Positions 12,301 to 27,300 of a stretch of 64,000 nt of DNA are shown piece by piece. Both the position numbers and the translations under genes were made by a program. Position 1 is the stretch's first letter. Each line of letters begins with the position of its first letter. Under the pieces are notes generated by a model. It was given only the letters and a program-made list of their open reading frames with translations, had not been told where the DNA came from and made no database searches. The DNA is from Mycteria americana (taxonomy: Eukaryota; Chordata; Aves; Ciconiiformes; Ciconiidae): NCBI RefSeq assembly GCF_035582795.1, contig NC_134367.1:56947562-57011561 (forward strand). The letters are read 5' to 3'.

Positions 12301-15300
12301 TATGCAACCCTAACAAAGCAGCTAGGAGAAAAAACCCTTAAGGGCTTATAAACTCCACAAATTTGAACTAAAGTGAAAGACAAGTGGAATCTCATGTTGT
12401 TGCTATATAATATTTTCCAGCAGAATTCCACTTGAAACAGAAGAGCTGCTCTACTCAAGGGTGGGCACGAGTTCAAACGGAGACAGACAGAATCCTATTG
12501 TGTGTTTGTACTTTCTTCTGTTTAACTCTCTGCCAGCTTTGATTTCAGTGCCTGACCTCGCCAGGGTTGGCAGATGCAAATGCTACTAATCGTAGCCACA
12601 CTGGTGGATGTGTTTGTCAAAATACAGTTAAAAAATCCCAACAATTTAACAGAAAGCTATAATAGAAAAAAGTCTTTTTTAAGCATCACAGTGAAAGATC
12701 ATTAGCTGCAAAGGATTAAACTAAGATCATCCCATACACTTTACTTCTGTTGTAGCTGAAGAAGCAAGAAATAGCATTATGGTGGAAAAAATAATTTGGT
12801 AAAAGTAACCAACTGTATGTAAAGTACATCTGCAAGGTAATACATACTTAATTAAAACTGTGTGTTAAGCACACTGTAGTTAAATCTGTGTGCTTCGTAG
12901 GTGGCTCATTTCTGGAAAATGCATATTATCCACATAAGTGCTTAGAAAAATACTACAGTTTATATCTTACTCTCTATAAAACAATCTAAGCTTCTGAAGC
13001 AGTCAAATCTGGAGAGACAAAACTGTGTGTATTGTTTCCATGAAATTCATGCAAAGTATTAAGAAACATCAGGTGTAACAATATAATACTAAACAGATCC
13101 ATTGCATAAATTAGAGAAGCTGTAATACATACTGCAATGGCTGTAATTTTGCATTAATATGCAAAGCCCGTAGTAACTCATAAATTCTGTCTTTCGATTA
13201 CAAAAAAGAAAAGAGAATGAGATTTTTCAGTTTCTTTGTAATTCATTCTCCAATAACACAGTACGTGCTTTGACAAAATAAGGTAACATAGCCCACAACT
13301 CATGAAATGAGAGATCACAATGTTCTGGCATACAAGACGGTTTTAAAGTCTAAACAGTTTTAAGTGATAGAAGCATATTATAAAAATATATGAATTATCA
13401 CTATGGAAATCTGATGTTGAAGTACTTTTCCCAAACACTTCAGATTTCACACAAAACACAAGGTTATATACTTGATGGTTACATTTCACATCTTTATAAA
13501 TGAGTGGTTCAGACAAACTTCCAAAATTTTCAAACAACCTTTATCACATAAAAACAAAGCATTCAAATTGTATCTGGCAGTCCTGGTATTTTCTCTACTG
13601 GGCTCAAACTACGTTCTTTTATGCAGTGATCCATAAAAGTTAGGCATCCTCAGATAAGCTTGTGAGAGCTGCTGGGCTCCTGAAAAACGTAGGAGAATAC
13701 TGACAACTTGCAGCAGAGTTTGTGCAGAAGTGGGAAATATGCTGATCTGATGTGAAACTACAATAAGGCTTAGCTAAGTAATACAGCCTGATCTCAAATA
13801 ACGGAGCCAGTCCTCCTTTTAAATAACGGAGCCTGAACCTTCATCACTGAAGCTCTCAGGCATCTGAGCTGCTCATGTTGTGCCCCCTGGGTTACCCTCT
13901 GCTTCAGAACCTTCCTGAGTTCTTCTGCCTTTACAGCTGGGACAAATCTCTTCCCTCTCCATGCAGATGAAATAACCTATGGGTTATCACAAGGAGGAAG
14001 GAAATGTCAGAGGACTCATTCTTACTCCTGAAGTGGTGAAAAGAAATAGAATTAAGGTACCCTATCACAGTCTGTTCGTGTTCCTCATGAAGAAATGCTG
14101 CTGGCTTTTGAAGGGACATGGAGGGTCCCATGCCTGCTTGTACAGTAGCCTTCACTGGCTGCTATTCAGCAGGACAGACAGAACTGGAAAAGGTTGCTAT
14201 TGAAGTATTTTCATGGACATAGCAGGTGACAATAGGAGAAGGCTAGAGACTGACTTCTATCTCCTGCTGCTCCCACAGTCCATACCTGGTTTGTCACTCC
14301 AGTTCTCCAGTATTACTCTGTCTTTCTCCATTCAGACTCATTCCATGCCCTTCTCATAGTCTCTCCTTCCCCTTTTTACCCTTCTTCCCTTTCTTTAGTG
14401 TCCCCTCTCCCTCTGTCTTTCTAATGCTCTTTCATCCTCAGCACCACCTGAAAAATGAAATTGCCCTTGCACTTTCCAAAATAACCAAGAAAAATTATGA
14501 AACTAAAACTGGTTATGGGTGTCACTGTTCTCTATTATATGCTACAGTCCTGCCTTCTGTCACCTTTCTATTTTGATTTTGCAGTTTTGTGAGAAGGAAC
14601 TGTGGTTTATGTCATACATGTCTAGCAAACTAGGGCAACAATATCAGTGGATCTCTCTCAACAACACAAAGGAAACAAACCTATACAAAGATAAGTAGAG
14701 ACAAATGGAAAATTATGTTCCTTGTTTTGAACATGTCTTTTAAGAGTGATATATGTATATCACACACATACATGCACACACACATACACACAGGCACACA
14801 CACATACACATATATTTCTTCTTTTTACTGTATCCTAAGTTTAGATTTCTTCACTTTAGCAATGAAGTCCATGGAACATACCTTCACCAATGGATTAATA
14901 ACACCAACATTAGGGCTTGCATTAAACATTTTGTTGTAGTTAGTCTCCCTGTTAACTAGCTCCAGCTGATAGAACTTTTTGTCCTCCTAAAAAGAAGAAC
15001 AAATAGAAACTTCTTTTTATGCATTTTCAATCAGTTAGTGGCCAAATCTGCCTATAAAATGATCTCAAATAAATTTATGTTTACATTTCTAAAGAGACTG
15101 GTAATTCTAAAAAATGCATTTTGTATTTAATATGTTTTATATATTATTAGATGTAAATACTAAATAATTTCTATTTATGCAGTTCTGTTGCAGTTCTATG
15201 CTCCTGAGAGTAAGCATAGCCTAAGGGATTATGCACTGGGAAAGACTCAGCATAGTTAATTTCTGATCTCTAATTAATTTGAATTTCCTCATCCCTTCTT

Positions 15301-18300
15301 GCCTCTGAATCAGGATCTAATCAGACAAATCTGAGTCAGGGTGTTGTGCTCTGAATTTGGGAAGCTCAGTGGATCAGGAAATTGGTCTTAGAAGCCTCAT
15401 AGAATAGACTATTCCTTGTACGGCTTACATGGCTGCCTTATTCCAGGACCGGAGATAGGAGATGTCTGATCAAGGTCATACTGAAATATTTTTTGTAATA
15501 ATGTATTATGCTTGATTGTGCAAAATTCTCTGTATCTAATTAGTTTTACTATTATAAGTCATTGAATCACAGGAATAATGTGTTAAAGAATATGAATAAC
15601 ATGCTAGCAGGATTGGTTCTTTAAATGCATTTCAAAGACTTTGAATTAACTTTTATATCTGTCAAGATATTAAACCAAGAGAGTGTAAAAGTCTTACAAT
15701 CAATTTCTTTATGAGTTGGTCCCGCTCTGCAATTAGGTCTTTCAGTTCTGAGATAAGCTGCAAGTCTTCTGGTCTTGATTCTCTGTTTTTATATTTTTCT
15801 TCCATTTCTTCTAAACTTTATAGGAAAGAAGAATACCCCCTTTAGCCTGATCCAGTGTTAAATGATGAGTGAATAGGCACATCTTCGATTAGTACAAAAG
15901 AGAGTTCAGGGAGTAAAAACAGAAGATGACTTTCTTATCACCTTGAAGTAAATTAATTTCTATGTTATCATTCGGCTTTAGCTAGTTGAAAAAAAATCAA
16001 CAATAACCATAACCTTTGCTCCAGTAACTAATAATCTGGGAAAAATTCTAAAAACTTAACATCCTTCTTGTGCATGCAGTACTAGATGTTTGAAAAAAGG
16101 CCTCTTGGAAGTCAAACTCAAAATAAGGCATTCAAAACCATAATATGGACAGTAGAATTACAGAAGACATAGCTAAGACTGATTCTTATGTAAAATATAA
16201 GGACTACATTGCATTATATTTAATATTAATGTAAATTTTAAAAGCTGGCAATTCACTTTCTTGATGAGGAAAACAAACAGTATCATTGTTCTTTTTATAG
16301 ATGACTACTCTGAATAAAGATGCATGCTTGTGATACTGGAGAAACTGGATAGACAGACAAGGCTGGCACCGTCTTCCTCGGTTCATGTGGAACGTACTGG
16401 GACAAAGATATCCAAGAACAGTGAAGACTAATAGGTAACTAATTCCTCTCCACAAAAGCAACTTAGTACCATTAGAGATGAAATAAAGGAATGAGCTGCA
16501 AAAGAAAAGCAATAACACTTGGATATTAGGATATCTGGATTAAGAGAAATGTAACAATTGATAAACACTGAAAAAATAGGAGGAAATTTAGAATGGCTGG
16601 TGGGAAAGCATTAAAGGAGAGAAGTGAAATAAGCTAACTGAGAGAGGAATTGTACAAGTTAACTGCGTAAATCTCCTTGTTTCTTCTTAAAGAACAAGTT
16701 TTGAAGACACGACAATTTCAAATGACTGTGTCTCTCTCAAACATAAATATAATGCTCATGATGCTAAACATTGTTCCAAAGGAAACTACTAGAATACTTG
16801 TCTCACATATTCAGCCCTCACATAGATTAGTGAACCAAGTTTCAGAACAGAATCAGGAAATTTAACAAGCTTAATGAAAAAAGAAATTAAAAAAAAAATC
16901 CCAAACAAACCCTGAGAAAAATCTGTGTATTTAAGGTGTCTAAGTCAGCTCAAACTTTATTCCACAAGATACCTGGAAGTAGACATAATTTCTCACTTTA
17001 GAATCACAGAATCGTATAGGTTGGAAAAGACCTTTAAGATCATCGAGTCCAACCGTAAACCTAACACTACCAAGACCACCACTATACCATGTCCATAAGC
17101 ACCTCATCCAAACATCCTTTAAATACCTCCAGAGATGGCGACTCAACCACTTCCCTGGGCAGCCTGTTCCAATGCTTGACAACCCTTTCAGCGGAGAAAT
17201 TTTTCCTAATATCCAGTCTAAACCTCCCCTGGCGCAACTTGAGGCCATTTCCTCTTGTCCTGTCGCTTGCTGCTTGGGAGAAGAGACCGACCCCCACCTC
17301 TCTACAACCTCCTTTCAGGTAGTTGTAGAGAGCGATGAGGTCTCCCCTCAGCCTCCTTTTCTCCAGACTGAACAACCCCAGTTCCCTCAGCCGCCCCTCA
17401 TAAGACTTGTGCTCCAGACCCTTCACCAGCTTCGTTGCCCTTCTCTGGACTCGCTCCAGCACCTCAATGTCTCTCTTGTAGTGGGGGGCCCAAAACTGAA
17501 CACAGTATTTCAGGTGCGGCCTCACCAGTGTCGAGTACAGGGGGACGATCACTTCCCTACTCCTGCTGGTCACACTATTTCTGATACAAGCCAGGATGCC
17601 ATTGGCTTTCTTGGCCACCTGGGCACACTGCTGGATCATATTCAGCCGGCTGTCAACCAACACACCCAGGTCCTTTTCTGCCTGTCAGTTTTCCAGCCAC
17701 TCTTCCCCAAGCCTGTAGCGTTGCATGGGGTTGTTGTGACCTAAGTGCAGGACCCAGCATTATTTAGATAAATATTTTCCCTTCAGAAGCAGCTATGTGA
17801 TTTTTATTTTGCGCTGCATCTGAAAAAACAGTTTATATTAAATTGTATTTATAACCTTCAAATAATCTGTACATAATCTGAGATTATATAATGTATTTAC
17901 ATCAAACATTATGAATGTGAACAACATGACTGTTTTTATTTGCAGAAAAGGCATTTGACTCAGCAGAACAGAAATATGCTCAGCTGGCTTAATTTTTGTG
18001 TATACATTTTATGCTGGGTTAAGCTATTGTATACAGATCCCCAGAGTATAGTATATAGTTATGCACAGCTGTCATTTTATTTTCAGATATTTCAGAGAAC
18101 TGGGTTTTTTTCTGTTTCAAAGAGATAATATGCAATTTCAAGACTCTAGTTGTAGTGTCTAATTAATGATGCCTACTCTCAATTACTGTAAGATAGATTC
18201 TCCATTTCATAAATGTTCACAAGGCCATGCTTTAGGTGAGGTTGAGCCTGCAAGAAGTTACTTAAGAAACAGCTGCATAAAACTCTTTTTTTTTTTTTTT

Positions 18301-21300
18301 TTTTTTTTTAACCAGAGTTTCCTCTTTTGACAGCTGTTTGCTTCAGTGTAAGTAGAGAGAGATAACACTGAAAGCCAGGTCAGGGCACCCTGGATAATGT
18401 TTGCTGTCTTTAGGCCAGTGGCTGCTTCCTTGCAGCTCCAAGTTGAGCAAGAACCAGGAGTAGGGAACCAACTAAATTCAGAAAATTTCAGAACATGATA
18501 AAACAAGTAACTTCATGGGACAAAACCAGGGTAAACAGTTCCAAAACCTAGTTCTGGTGGCTGCTTATAGGTATGTTTCTCATACAAGATAAATGCAGTA
18601 AACAGGAAGCAGTTTACACCTAATTTACTGAATGGCAAGTTACCACATTTATCAGAGCACAAGAGTGTGCATGTGGACGATTACAAGGGAGTAAGAAGTA
18701 GAATTTTATACCCATCTTATTTGAAGATAATTTCTGAGTGCTTATTATCAAGAAAGCATTAGATGCCTTTGGGCTTTATTTTCCATTTTTAATTGATATT
18801 TACTTAAAAAAGTTTTCTATCATATACTTAGAACCAATTGTTTTCTCTGCCATAAATCTTTTGTGCTGCAAATACAAATCCCTCGGTGACAACTTTGTGT
18901 CAGGAAGCCCTCAATGCGCTATGAAACCTCAGCCAGAAACCCTGACCAAATGCGTTACATCACAGACAGAGATAAAGAATGAAGGATGCGGAAGACAAGA
19001 AAACACCAGCTGGGCGACACATTAATACACCACTTCTCCCCAGAGGTGGTCTAACCCCAGGTGGCATTTTGACTCAGAGACGCTCTTAAGTATTCTGTTA
19101 TTGTTATGTTCATATAATCCATTTCAGACACTACTTTCCTTATGCTAGCAAACCTAAAAAAGTCTGCATCACTCATGCACTACAATCAGACTGCTTAATA
19201 GCAAATATTGTACTGTTTATAAACTTGTTGAAGAAACTCTTGTGTTCTCAAAAAAGATGTCTTAAAGTTTGACAAAAGAAATTTGAAATAATGTTTTCTC
19301 CAATTTTCTAAGAACTGCACAGATTTAATATCTTTTCCACTTGAAATTTTTCGGTCTCAAATCCCTAACAGTTTATCTCACTAAATTCCCCTAAAGCTTA
19401 TAGAATTGTGTTGCCTAAAGAATGCAAGATTAGGCCCCATAGTTGATTTAGGTTTTTGCACATCTGCATCTCTGCAGTATCTTCAGCAACTTATGGACAC
19501 CAGAATAAACTATTCACTCAAACGCAGCTACATACAAATTTTTTTAACGCAACAAAACTTACGAAATTTGTAAAGCTGAATTAATTTCCTTGAGCAGCTC
19601 TTGGGTCTTATTAAAATCTGCCAGCATGCTTTGTTTCTCTCTGATGTGATCTGCTGTCAAGACATCCAGCTCTTTCTCATGTTTCTTGCTTAAATCTTGC
19701 TCATGCATCCTGTTTAATTTATTTTTTGTTAAAAAAAGAGTTATTCTAAAATCAGACTCGTTTGTTCATCATAATATTCTGCCATGCTTCTAATGGCTTT
19801 TACACAATATCAGACAACACAGAAGGAATTACTGATTCATCAAAACCCACTGCTTACTGTCCTCCAATCTTCTAGCTTATTTCATGAAAATGCATCTCCT
19901 TTAATGCTTTTTTAAATAAACAAATGTAATGAATGTCCTGGTTTCAGCTGAGATAGAGTTAATTTTCTTTATAGTGGCTGGTATGGGGCTATGTTTTGGA
20001 TTTGTGCTGAAAACAGTGTTGATAATACAGAGATGTTTTAGTTGTTGCTGCACTAGTCAAGGACTTTTCAGCTTCCCGTGCTCTGCCAGATGCAGAAGAA
20101 GCTGGGAGGGGACACAGCCAGGAGAGTTGATCCAAACTGGCCAAAGGGCTATTCCATACCATATGGCATCATGCTCAGTATATAAAGCTGGGGAAGAAGA
20201 AGGAAGGGGGGACATTTGGAGTGATGGCGTTTGTCTTCCCAAGTAACCGTTACGCGTGATGAAGCCCTGCTTTCCTGGAGATGGCTGAACACCTGCCTGA
20301 CCATGGGAAGTAGTGAATGAATTCCTTGCTTTGCTTTGCTTGCGTGCGTGGCTTTTGCTTTACCTATTAAACTTTTTTTATCTCAACCCATGAGTTTTCT
20401 CACTTTTACTTTTCTGATTCTCTCCCCCATCCCACCGAGGGGGAGTGAGCGAGCGGCTGCGTGGTGCTTAGCTGCCGGCTGGGGCTAAACCACGATGTTT
20501 TTTTAAAAAAAAAAACACCAAAAAGCAACACTTGAGCAGACTGTTACTAAAATATGCCAAAATGTATCACTGAAATGCAGCTTAACTGTATGGTAATATT
20601 CACTAACTTTACTGGTAATGGGCATAGCTTTTTCTAAAGAAGACTAAACGATATACAGCATCACTTGATTAAGAGGATAATTTAAAAGCTGCAAATGGTA
20701 AAACTTCTTAAGTAAAACAATATGTGAAACAATACACATTTGAGTTTAGAGTGGAAAAATTCATACCTGATCTGTTGGTTGGATTCACTGCGTATTCTAA
20801 GAACTTCTTTCCCTTTAAACTCTAATTCCTTGGTCAATGCACTTATATTTTCATGAAGATGCAGAATCTCTTTGTCCAGTTCAGCTATATGATGGTCTCG
20901 GTGTCTCAGTTCATCTTGTAGATCTGATATTCGGCATAAAAATTCTTTCTCCTACGATATAAGTAGCAGCAGGAAAAAACATTTTAAATAGACTTGTCTC
21001 TCAGAAGCACAATACTTGCTTTTGGAAGATAACAGCTGAGCAGAATTTTCCATTCAACAGACAATTTTTTCAGTTTTTGATGCTGACACAAATTATAATT
21101 AAAACCGAGGTGTTTTTTTATTGCGTACAAGTACAAATAAAGAAGAAATCAAAGTTACGTAACAAACAATTTCCATTTGCGAGAAAATTTAAAACCTGTC
21201 ATTGCCTGTTAAAGTTTGTGTAGCTCATCACATTTTCCTTTTGCGCAAACATACAACAAAAAACCAGATACTGCTAAGAACCAGGAGGCTGGGCACTTAG

Positions 21301-24300
21301 CATTTTCTACCTCTTTAGAGAACTGTTTTTCCCTTTACAGCCCCATACAATGAGACAAAATAGCTCAAGATGTATGCCCTGCACCAATGAACACTATGAT
21401 TCAGAAGTCTTCTATCTTAGGTATATATAAGGGTCATAAATATGTCACAACAGAATATGTGCTAAATAGTTTATATAATATTTATATTGTGTCCAATAAA
21501 TCAATAAAAGTCATTCTTTTTGCATAAGAAATTCCAATGAAGTTAACATCTGGGAAACTCATCTGGAACCCATCCCAATGGTTTTAATAATGATTCTCCT
21601 CAGTTTAGAAAAAGTCTGTAATAAAATCAACCTTTTTCAGAATTTTCCATTTCCATCTATTCCACTTCTTACAGTTTCACAATAATTAATGACCATATAG
21701 TTTGCACAGATAGAAAATCAGCAGATATTTCAAAGTAATTTTATGTATAATTGTTTTTTGTGCTTTTGTGCATCCAGGAAATACAAATATATCCTCATGC
21801 ACAAATTTTATGGGACATCTGTAAGAACGGATGTTTAAAAATAACTCTCTACCTCCCTATAGAAAGACTGTATTAAAGTTATAAGAAAAAGCAGTGGAAA
21901 ATTTATATCCACATATTTAAATATTTCAAAAGTAGCAAATATAATCATCCTGCTCAGACCTCTCTGCACCTAGTTCAGCTCTGATCCTGTGAACTGATGA
22001 GCATTCCAGCACAGGAAAACACTATTAAGTGCTTTGCCCTCAGTACAACTAAAGCTCGTGCTTAGCAGATCATTGTACTGAGGCCAAAAGTACATAGCAT
22101 TTGGTTGGATCAAACACTTGCTCTTGTAATTTAAACTTTTTTTCCTGACATCTCCTTTAGGTGTCTCACACTCTAGGCTTAAACAACACACGACTGAAAC
22201 TATATACTCCTAAATCCTGCATGTTTTAGTTCACTGCTGACAGCACCACATTTTTGCGTCTCGTGCTCACACTTTCAGACTAGCAAGGAAGAGAAAAAGA
22301 AGGGCTCATCTTTGACTGCCTGTTTTTGTGTAAAGGCTATATCCAACTAAACCTGTTTCCTCTGTTAATATATTTCTAAAATCACTCCACCTTCTTGGCG
22401 CTGGACTATCAATAAATCAATCCTGAAAAGCGCATTGTATAGGCAAATAAAGAAGTCATTTTCTGGTCCTCTTACTTCCAGGAGTCTGGCTTCCTTTGAT
22501 CTCAAAAAGATCAAGCTTTGAATTTTTAGTTACTACTGGAAAAACTGATCGTGTATAAAGTGAAAAATGAAAGCTAAAAGTGAATGAATCAGTTTTCTGC
22601 TGAAAGCAAAGGCAGTCCATACTGGCTTTGGGATTTGGGGGTTTGTTTTGTGTTTTTTGGTTTTGGGTGTTTTTTAAGAAACAGTTGCAAGCTGTTACGT
22701 TGTCTTCTCTGCTTTCTTTAGAAGCTAATTTATCTTTTCCAATTTGGCTCCTGAAAAAAAGAGATACTAAGCTACCTCTTAAGTTTGAAGCAATCATTTG
22801 GTTTTAAGCAACCACTTCTTAGCCATATCACTTAGGCTTTGGAGAGAAACAGCTTTTTCCTTTTTAAGTCCTGCTGGCAGCTAAGGATGAGTAGAATTTT
22901 GAGGGAATTGACACTTTCCTCCCACGGCAAGCCAGTGTGCTCCCAGACGGCTGCACAATTCTGAGAGGAAACTGCCTTGATACGGGAGCCTTTACTAGGC
23001 TTCGAATGAAGTTTGTTGAAGGAAGAAAAAGCTAAGCAAGGAAGTTCAGGTAAACTGGTAGGGATGCATTATCTGCTGGTGCTGGCTGACTTTGAAGGAT
23101 TACATGTTTGTTATTTGTTCACAACAGTTCTTGCCTTCAGCTAAGAGAAGACAAATACTGATTATGCAATTTTACAGTCAGTTGCCAGCAATGCCTCCTA
23201 CCTGTCGCCTGCCGAGTTCTATGCTTCTTTCAAGCTCCATTTTGGCAGCTACCAGTTCTTGTTGATGGTTGTGCCTTAGCTGGTCAATTGCTGCTGCATG
23301 TTGATGATTTAGCTCTGAGCGCAAGGAAGCTAGTTACCATGAACAAAAAGAAAAGTTTATTTTGCAAATGTTTACATTAATTAACAATAACAGTCCAGCT
23401 CCCTCAAGTATTGCTGCTGACCTAACACACACCGTTTACCTCAGCTAAGCAACTGTCCTGTCATTCTATTCCGGTTACTTTCTGAAACATTCTCCATCAT
23501 CAAATTTGGTGGCTTACTCCTTCCAAAAAAACTTAAGGGTAAGATTTTTCCAAAGTGAACCATTTGGGCTTAACCTGTTAAAGCTTATACTGATTTTAAG
23601 AGGAACAACTAGGTCAACATTGAATGACTCTGAGATACACTACAGTGTTATAATACACACTCACGTACATACATATATGTGCATGTATATTTGTATGAGT
23701 AGAAATAATGTTTTTGACCCACTCGCAAATTTGAAAAGAGTATACCTAACATAGCTTTTCCTTCATCCTCCAGCTCAAATCGTAGAGTCTGAAGTTCCTG
23801 TTCCATCTCCAATTTGAAACCTTCCATGGCTTGTTTATGTGTTTCTTTCAGTGCCTGAAGTTCTTCTGAGTGCTTCTGTTGTAAACGTTCTTCTAATTCC
23901 TATGAAATCAAAATTGACAAAATTTATTCTACACCAGCTTAGGGAATTTATAAAATATTAAACAATAAACAACTGGCAACAAAAAGCAGGCATTGGCATA
24001 CTCTAAAAATTATTAAAAATGCACTAATATTGCTCATATTTTCTTCTCTCACTAAGTTATCCTACTACTATATTTTTTCTTTTCAGTGGCTGATGGTTAT
24101 CAAGATTACCTGTGCACAAAAACTCTGTTTCGCTCACAGTTGGAAAAGAGAAAAAAAACAATCTATGGATATATTTACAACAGCAAGCAATGTGATAAGG
24201 TGCAGATCCATAGATGGGTCTAGTGTGCACACGATACACATTTGGGGATTTTTGCTCCCCATTGACACCCATGTTTATTCCCTATTGAAGTGTATGAAGC

Positions 24301-27300
24301 ATAATGTTCCTGGTGCACATCTTCTAGTTTCATTTCGAATAAAAGGAATCCAGCTTGTGTGCTCCAAGACCAGTCTATGATGTGAACCAAAGTACATTAA
24401 GTGGGGACAATGGGAAAATTGATTGCAAAGGTTTGCTCTAGATCTGACCTTAAGACACACACCCTGTTAAGTACCATGCACTGCCAAAATTTCAATTTTA
24501 AAGCTGGTTTAGTCAAGGTTTGAAAAAAATATCTTGGGTGTGACATTGTTCTGGACATGAAAATTATCTTGCAAGTTGCAGAACATAGTTTATACAATTT
24601 TTAACACAATGAAAATATAAAATACATTACAAAGGAGTTGATTCACAGGAAATATCAGAAAACATATGCGAAATGAGGTAACTATAATGGAAAATAGAGA
24701 GAAACCTATTCCAAATCAAAACTAGAATATAATGTTATGGATAACAATGTCAAACTACTGTAAAGAAACCCGTGTGTTGATAATAATTTTACATATGTAT
24801 ACCTATATATATGCATATACTGGTAGACTATAAAGCGAGACATGAAACAATGCCAGTATTAGAGATGATTTTCAGTATGTCTTGATGAGATTTAACTAGA
24901 TAAAAATGTTACTATAAGACATCAGCTGAAAAGGAAATTTAGTAGGTATGCAGATACTTTTCTTTATAATTCCAACTGTGTACATAAATTGCTAAAATGG
25001 CAACATTCTCTACATAATTTGGAATATCCATATAAACATGCCTTTTGTTCTTGCTCTTTTGTTTCTTCCATGTTTTGAAAGGCAAGGATATGGGCTTCCT
25101 GAAGTGACTTATGCCTTTGCTGATGCTCCTCTTCTAATTCCTGGATCTCCTGGGTCAGCCTCTGTCGCTCCTGGCTGAACTGGGCTTGTAGCTGTTGCAA
25201 AGAGCTCTGTGACTGGGAAAGCTGCATCTCCAGATTCTGCTTCAATAAGGAGATCTAACCCACAACAGAACAGCAAATATCCATTAGTCATTAATACTAA
25301 CGCAAACTCTGAAAAAAACATTCAAAAGAAGAAAACACTTGAAATTTTAAAGCTAGAACATTAACTAAAAGACAGACAAGCAATGTCATACATCTACTGG
25401 ATTTGTTGTTAATATTATATCTCAGAGATATAATAATTACATTTAAATAATTTTGTAAGGGTTATCACATCTGTCAGTTCATACTACAGCACTACCTATG
25501 ACACAATTTTTCATGGCTGAATTATCAAAATTTACTTCTAGGTTTTGTATAAAGATCAATATAAATGACACTATCAAGGTCTGAAACCAAACATTTGATT
25601 GTTAAGATAACTATTCTTCAGGGGAACATCACGTCAATTCTGTAAGGAAAATCCTGCAGTTGGTAGGGGAGGACAGCCTGACATCTAGATTGACTTTGTA
25701 TCTTTTGATATGATATGGTCCTATCTTACTGGTAGTTTTCTCATTTAAAAAGAAATGGTAGCATACCAGTCTACATCACAAACAAAGTGTTACACTTGAT
25801 GGATTCCACACCCCACACACCCCCTTTTTTTTTTTGTTAGCTCAGTAATACTATGAGAGTGATTTTTCTGCTGGTTTTCAAGATCTAAGGTCTAAGAAAT
25901 CTGAGTCACAAATACTCATTTTCTTAGAAATACCTGATTTTACAAATGATGCTTTTCACCCAACAAGCATTTTAATACATTAGAGTACACTGTACTCCTT
26001 GAAAAAGTCCCATTTTGTTTTTATAATAATGTTATACTTTGTTCTTCACATCAGATAGCATCTTTTCAGACTCAAAATACTAAACCTGTATTCCCTTTCG
26101 AGCCAAACATGAGAGAGATACCCTCCAATTCCGGAAACAAGATTTAACCAAAAGAGCATTTTGCTACAGTGACTTAAAGGCAGGAAAAATAAAATTGCCA
26201 TGTGATAAAGAATTTGAATCAGTAAGGATACTTTTCAAGCCCCAGAGCATTACGTAAAATTGAATTATAAGTGAAAGTCTGATAGTGTCATTTGATTCAG
26301 CATATCTTAAAATTAATTATGACAAATTAATAACGACATTGCACATCAATTTACTGATTTACAGAACATTAAAACCCACCACTTAACAAAAAATTAATAG
26401 CAGCATACCAAGGACAACTTGCAGCATGAACATTATTGTCAAACATGTGGGGTTTTTTTTCAGGACACAGCTTAAGCAGATTTGAAAGAAAAAAGCTACA
26501 TTTAAACAAAAATTAGCACTAAAACAAAACAAGCAAATTAATTTTAATGAAATAAGCATGGCTCGTTGCATTTCAAATTCACCAGGTCTTTGTGTCTGGG
26601 CATATATACTCTACTTTCTAAGTATACTACATCAACAGTATTTTACTTCAGATACCTTTGAAACAGATTAGCTACAACTGAAGGAGTATAGTGAAGACCC
26701 ATACTACATTCTGTAATCTGAACTATACATGTAAAACCTTTTACTAAGTACATTAAATATAAATATCACATACAAATTATACAGAGGTTTGTGTAATCTC
26801 CTGTTGTGCCTCCAGAAACGGCCAGCCTGGGTTACCCAGGGAAAACAAGGCCAAGGCATAAATGTAGCGATCTTGACTCTGAAGTCTACCAGCATCCAGC
26901 AATCTTTCTTAAACCAGAAGAGGTATTTTGGGGCAAATTCATGGAAGAAATATTAATTAAATACAACCACTATCTGAATCCATAGAAGCTTTTAGTATAC
27001 ACAATATCCTGTGGCAAGTTCCATATAGATGTGCCAATTTGACATGATGACCTCTAATACTTGCAATGGAAAGGAGTCAAATGAAGTTCCCTTTTCATTT
27101 ACTCTATTCTACTCATGTTTCTGTAGGTCTCCATCATTTCCCTCCTTACACCCTTTTCCATACTAAACAGTTTTGGCTTAATGAGTCCCTCCTTGTAGCT
27201 ATTTCATATCTGTCATCACATTTCTCCTACTTTTGCCCCTTTTCTACTATTTCTTTTTAAGATTAGGAGACCAAAACAGCATAAGGTATTTAAAATGAGA

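Larger units (their letters stand above)
15816..19562 (-). other. FAM184A intron 14 (contains a recent CR1)
   Basis: 3.7 kb holding the minus-strand CR1 at 17.0-17.76 kb and a 24-base T run at 18,286-18,309 (listed separately). I see nothing recognisable in the remaining sequence. Confidence 0.7.

Noticed and set aside
17172..17744. 190-codon plus-strand frame over the CR1
   Set aside because: It is the antisense shadow of the CR1 ORF2 remnant on the minus strand.
19929..20246. 105-codon plus-strand frame beginning in the LTR
   Set aside because: Runs through non-coding LTR sequence; not retroviral protein.
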